In this document: piece after piece, positions 15,932 to 18,636 of the stretch
Numbering within the stretch: the stretch's first letter is position 1
Layout: every line of letters starts with the position of its first letter
Source: CAYWNA01 sp964459305
GTDB lineage: Bacteria; Planctomycetota; Planctomycetia; Pirellulales; Pirellulaceae
Assembly: GCA_964459305.1 (NCBI GenBank)
Contig: CAYWNA010000260.1
Coordinates: 1-18,636 of the forward strand
Length of the DNA: 18,636 bases
Reading direction: 5' to 3'
The notes under the pieces: generated by a model
The model's database searches: none
Told to the model about the DNA's origin: nothing
What the model saw: the letters and a program-made list of their open reading frames with translations, nothing else
Made by a program: the position numbers and the translations under genes

Positions 15932-16300
15932 TCACGCTTTGAATCGATATCCGATGTACGGTACGGATTGGATGTAGTCGGCAAAGAAACCGAGCTTGTT
16001 TCGCAACGAACCAATGTGATCGCGGAGTGTTTCCTCGGTTACAGGATGGCTTGGAGTCGTGGCGGCCTCCACGATTCGACGTGGTGTGAACGCATGGTAA
16101 GGCCTGGAAGCCAGAAGTTCCAGGATGCGATACTCAACCTGAGTGAGCGAAATCGTCTCACGGCCAAGTATCGCACGACGTGGCCGAGGTGAATCGGCCT
16201 TTTCGATTTTGATTTCCTTGCGCTGACCGTCGGCTTCCGGGGGAACGCTCGAAGCGTCAACGATGGTCAAGAAGTAGTCTTCGGATGATTTATCATTCAT
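15932..16300 (-). CDS. Stand-alone OmpR/PhoB-type winged-helix DNA-binding protein
   Basis: The protein is only 122 residues long. Residues 45-122 match the effector domain of OmpR/PhoB response regulators: ISLTQVEYRILELLASRP (50-67), a central helix region with VTEETLRDHIGSLRNKLG (87-104) as recognition helix, and the wing YIQSVPYIGYRFKA (109-122) ending the protein. The N-terminal 45 residues are polar and acidic and do not contain a receiver domain, so control by a sensor kinase through the usual Asp is not possible. The DNA upstream does not encode a receiver in another frame. It probably binds DNA as a small transcription factor, perhaps for its neighbours. The ribosome site is weak. The sialidase-like gene lies upstream on the same strand, 256 bp away. 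Confidence 0.85.
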   Translation of the reverse strand: MNDKSSEDYFLTIVDASSVPPEADGQRKEIKIEKADSPRPRRAILGRETISLTQVEYRILELLASRPYHAFTPRRIVEAATTPSHPVTEETLRDHIGSLRNKLGFFADYIQSVPYIGYRFKA

Positions 16301-16333
16301 GATTCGGTACCATGGCTATGGCCATTATACGAC

Positions 16334-16379
16334 TCCACGGGGTCTGCGGGCTACAGCGAAATGCAGACCAAACGGTGGA
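16334..16379. repeat. Two-part hairpin upstream of the winged-helix gene
   Basis: An inner perfect 7-bp stem (GGTCTGC at 16341-16347 with GCAGACC at 16363-16369) is extended by an outer 5-bp stem (TCCAC with GTGGA). It lies 33 to 80 bp upstream of the winged-helix start on the minus strand. It could be an operator, a leader structure or a terminator for the sialidase-like gene, but no T-run is visible. Confidence 0.45.
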
Positions 16380-16443
16380 CACAGCATCACCGCATCAGAC
16401 CACCTGGAATTTGAGAGAATCAGCAAGCCGTCGATGATGTATT

Positions 16444-16520
16444 CATATTCTCGCCGGCCATATTCTTGCCCCGGCCTGGGATCCGAGAAGAAAATGGCAA
16501 GAATGTGATGGGCAAGAATG
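16444..16520. repeat. Nested inverted repeat built from four copies of a GGCAAGAAT motif
   Basis: The motif GGCAAGAATNTG occurs twice on the plus strand (16496-16507 and, shortened, from 16511). It occurs twice in inverted orientation (16444-16455, with one change, and 16459-16470). The two halves can pair into a long imperfect hairpin with a loop of about 25 bases. The element starts about 35 bp after the stop of the sialidase-like gene. A 79-codon minus-strand open frame crosses it but looks like a by-product of the repeat. Confidence 0.6.
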
Positions 16521-16556
16521 TTGTCTCTACTCACTGAAATCCGAAACCCGGCCTGC

Positions 16557-17744
16557 CTAGCCATCCGTAGGCCAACATGCCAGATCCCAGCGTGCTACGC
16601 CCATGTGATACCGCTGGTGCCAGGGCAGGCCGTATGCCGCCCATTCCGGTTTCTTTGGGCCGAAATAGTACGCGGTCACGATGGTCCCGTCGTCGAGTTG
16701 AACGCTCGATGGATATCCGCAATCCGTTTTGTGCCAATCTCGACCCGGCATGGAAATGAGAATGACGGGATAGGACCATTTCTCGCCCCCGTCGTCGCTC
16801 ATTCGCAGCACAACGCCAAACAACCCAGGAATGCGACTTGTGAACGAGCAGAGTAATCTTCCGTCCTTCAATTCCAACAAATGCGCGTTCTCCTGCCCCT
16901 GCGGCGAAAGAAGTTTCCCCGGCGACCAGGATTTCCCATCGTCCTCGGATTTGAACAACAACTGACCGCTTCCATGGGGCAGGACGCGGTCCATCGAATC
17001 GACGCAGCTTGTCCGTCCAGCGGCGAGTAGGACACCGGATTGGCGGCGAATGACGTGCGTTTCACTTGTGTCTGCGACATAGGTCTCATTGCCCCATGTT
17101 CGCCCTCCGTCGTCACTGAAGAAGATCGCGCACTTGCGGCGCGTCGGCTGCCCTCCGACGCGGGCGTACATGGAACAGACCAGTCTTCCATCCGGAAGCG
17201 CGAAAATATCGCCAAAGGGAACGTAATCGATATCCAGGATGCGTCGATCCCAGCTCGCGCCGTGGTCGCTCGATATGCAGCACTGCAGAGGAAGGAACGG
17301 CAGCCTTTGCCTCTCCTGATAGCCACTGACGATCGCAACGAGCTCACCATCAGCGTTCAGGCCGACCGCGTGATTCATCCGGATTGCGTTCGGATTGTCG
17401 GGGTGATCCGTTACCTGGCTGCGAAGCTCCCAATTGCGGCCGTCGTCTTTGCTCACCCATAGCTCCACATCGCTGTTGCTCCCATATCCATGGCTGGGAT
17501 GATTGTACACAGCGGCAGCCAATTCGCCGTTTGGAAGTTTGGTCAAGTTCGGCCAAAGTCCTTTGTTGTCGATGGCCACGTAGAACTCCGCTCCGGGCAT
17601 CAGATGACAACCATTCACACCTCCCTGTATCGGTCGAATACCGTTCGTCTCCGAGGCCCCTGATGGACCGTCGGGAAGCACGGCAGCGGTCGTCGCGGTC
17701 AGCGTCCCCGTGAGCAAGGTCCGGCGACTAATGTATTGACTCAT
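16557..17744 (-). CDS. Tat-exported sialidase-like BNR/Asp-box beta-propeller protein
   Basis: The 395-residue protein begins with a twin-arginine leader (SRRTLLTG at 6-13, then a Thr/Ala-rich core to about 30), so it is probably folded before export. Five Asp-box motifs (S-x-D-x-G-x-x-W type) lie at 98-105, 158-165, 210-217, 266-273 and 316-323, giving the six-bladed propeller of the sialidase superfamily. DDGTIVTAYYF (351-361) and ARWD near the end also fit this superfamily. I cannot place the complete sialidase Arg triad, so sialic-acid cleavage is not proven. Other glycan hydrolase or binding roles are possible. GAAGGA eight bases upstream supports the ATG. It is divergent from the CBM9-domain gene, with 261 bp between them. 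Confidence 0.88.
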   Translation of the reverse strand: MSQYISRRTLLTGTLTATTAAVLPDGPSGASETNGIRPIQGGVNGCHLMPGAEFYVAIDNKGLWPNLTKLPNGELAAAVYNHPSHGYGSNSDVELWVSKDDGRNWELRSQVTDHPDNPNAIRMNHAVGLNADGELVAIVSGYQERQRLPFLPLQCCISSDHGASWDRRILDIDYVPFGDIFALPDGRLVCSMYARVGGQPTRRKCAIFFSDDGGRTWGNETYVADTSETHVIRRQSGVLLAAGRTSCVDSMDRVLPHGSGQLLFKSEDDGKSWSPGKLLSPQGQENAHLLELKDGRLLCSFTSRIPGLFGVVLRMSDDGGEKWSYPVILISMPGRDWHKTDCGYPSSVQLDDGTIVTAYYFGPKKPEWAAYGLPWHQRYHMGVARWDLACWPTDG

Positions 17745-17922
17745 ATCGGCATTCCTTCGAGTAAGGCAAACGGACAGGAACAGTCTACCAGTTGGTGCTA
17801 GTTGACAGTGATTGTTGCCATGGTATCAAGGTTCTCGGGGAAAGTCTCTGGGAACGGTTGAACACGGCATGAAAGAATGACGTGGGTTGGCTTACTATAC
17901 CGCGGCCGGTTGGAATCTCCAC

Positions 17923-17970
17923 TGGAGTACAGCCTTTAGGCTGCGGGGACAGGCTGAAGCCTGGACTCCA
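17923..17970. repeat. Palindromic REP-like repeat (double hairpin)
   Basis: The arms 17923-17943 and 17950-17970 are inverted copies that match at about 17 of 21 positions around a 6-base centre. Each arm is itself a small palindrome (CAGCCT-TT-AGGCTG, and CAGGCT-GA-AGCCTG). The core is shared with the short palindrome at 10445-10459. It lies in the gap between the divergent sialidase-like and CBM9-domain genes. No T-run follows. Confidence 0.65.
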
Positions 17971-18005
17971 ACAAACCGCCGCTGTATCGGAAGGGAGGGT
18001 GCGTG

Positions 18006-18636
18006 ATGTGCAGAGCGTCATTGTGCGGCCTAGTCGGCAGTTATCTCTTGAGCCTATGTGTGCAGACGCCATCGGCCGGCGCGGGCGAATCGGTCGCGTT
18101 CGATTTCTCGCCGGACCCATTGACACAGTTTCGGCAACCGCCGAGCCTGCGGTTGACCTGTCCTGCGGTTGCTGCGCCGCCGACCGTTGACGGCAAGTTG
18201 GACGATGCAGCGTGGACCGGCGCCGCCGTGATTGAACGCCTGCACAAGGAGACGCCGGGCACAACGGTTAGGGTCTGCGCGGACGAACGGACGCTCTATG
18301 TCGGCGTGCTCTGTGAGTACCATGACGGTCGGCCGCCTCAGGCACAGCAATTTGACCGTGACGGCGCGCTTTGGAGGGACGACTGTGTCGAGGTTTGGAT
18401 CGCGCCCGATCTGAACCGCGTCGTGAACTATCAATTCGTGGTGAACTCGGCAAACAGCATCTACGACGCCATGAACTACGGCGGCCGCGGGCTGCCGAGC
18501 CACAATCCCAGGTGGAAGCACGCGGTGTCGATTGGCAAAACGAACTGGACGGTGGAAATGGCGATTCCGTTTGCGGCCATCGGGCTCCAGCGGTGGCAGC
18601 GTCAGATAGGCTTCAACATCGGGCGAAACGGCCCGT
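18006..18636 (+). CDS. Exported protein with CBM9-like carbohydrate-binding domain, 3' end outside window
   Basis: The frame is open for 210 codons to the right edge, so the C-terminus is missing. Residues 1-26 form a signal peptide (hydrophobic core 8-19, AGA before GE). From about 58 the sequence follows the CBM9-like pattern: PPTVDGKLDDAAWTGA (58-73), TLYVGVLCEY (96-105), a DRDGALWRDDCVEVWI stretch (117-132), YQFVVNSANSIYDA and WTVEMAIPFAAIGL. This domain binds sugars at chain ends in xylanases, and in planctomycetes and Bacteroidetes it is often fused to catalytic or uncharacterised modules. What follows here cannot be seen. An AGGGAGGG ribosome site seven bases upstream makes the ATG certain. 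Residues 28-57 are low in family similarity. Confidence 0.87.
   Translation, partial: MCRASLCGLVGSYLLSLCVQTPSAGAGESVAFDFSPDPLTQFRQPPSLRLTCPAVAAPPTVDGKLDDAAWTGAAVIERLHKETPGTTVRVCADERTLYVGVLCEYHDGRPPQAQQFDRDGALWRDDCVEVWIAPDLNRVVNYQFVVNSANSIYDAMNYGGRGLPSHNPRWKHAVSIGKTNWTVEMAIPFAAIGLQRWQRQIGFNIGRNGP

Noticed and set aside
16441..16520. CRISPR-like repeat pattern
   Set aside because: The units are short, in both orientations, without uniform spacers, and no cas genes are present.
16325..16564. 79-codon minus-strand frame starting in an ATGGCTAG overlap with the sialidase-like stop
   Set aside because: The overlap hints at coupling, but the frame is made largely of the inverted GGCAAGAAT repeat and has no ribosome site or protein-like pattern.
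17785..18264. 159-codon minus-strand frame upstream of the sialidase-like gene
   Set aside because: It overlaps the start and signal peptide of the CBM9-domain gene, which has a strong ribosome site, and it crosses a palindromic repeat.
1..18636. Defence system, prophage, rRNA or tRNA
   Set aside because: No integrase, nuclease, toxin-antitoxin pair, phage protein or RNA gene pattern was recognised on either strand.

Overview
This 18.6 kb window looks like chromosome from a planctomycete, probably Pirellulales-like. That placement is inference from gene content: two exported S1 sulfatases carrying the formylglycine motif, several exported SGNH and glycan-active proteins, Tat leaders, single genes switching strand every few kb, and palindromic intergenic repeats. 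No rRNA, tRNA or taxonomic marker is present to confirm it.

Layout. The left edge (1-1173, minus) is a serine beta-lactamase-like hydrolase that runs off the window, preceded by an in-frame Tat-leader-like stretch. A divergent gene (1551-2246, plus) encodes an exported-looking O-methyltransferase. It meets tail-to-tail a very large, unusually G+C-rich, multidomain GH2 enzyme (2253-6269, minus). That gene follows a SGNH esterase (6308-7057, minus), 38 bp upstream, as a probable two-gene operon. The 600 bp upstream of the operon holds a palindromic, MITE-like element flanked by 9-bp direct repeats. Next come the ribosome-assembly GTPase RbgA/YlqF (7661-8602, plus), an S1 sulfatase (8662-10218, minus), a secreted nucleoside hydrolase (10495-11571, minus), a membrane-anchored SGNH hydrolase with a TPR-like insert (11733-13244, plus) and a second S1 sulfatase (13250-14737, minus).

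The right part holds a four-helix membrane protein (15233-15847, plus), a stand-alone OmpR/PhoB-type winged-helix protein (15932-16300, minus), a Tat-exported BNR/sialidase-like protein (16557-17744, minus) and the start of an exported protein with a CBM9-like domain (18006 to the right edge, plus).

The exported enzymes could act together outside the cytoplasm on complex sulfated and acetylated glycans. GH2 would cleave glycosidic bonds, SGNH esterases would remove acyl groups, sulfatases would remove sulfate, and the BNR and CBM9 proteins would cleave or bind glycan. They are not one operon, and no SusC/D-like transporter or sulfatase-maturing enzyme is visible, so this is a loose catabolic neighbourhood. 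RbgA is a housekeeping gene embedded in it.

The most unusual items are the palindromic element at 7405-7551, the other hairpin repeats in nearly every larger intergenic gap, the mosaic GH2 protein with its distinct base composition, the exported methyltransferase with an altered metal site, and the orphan winged-helix regulator. No CRISPR array, prophage, integrase or recognisable defence system was seen.
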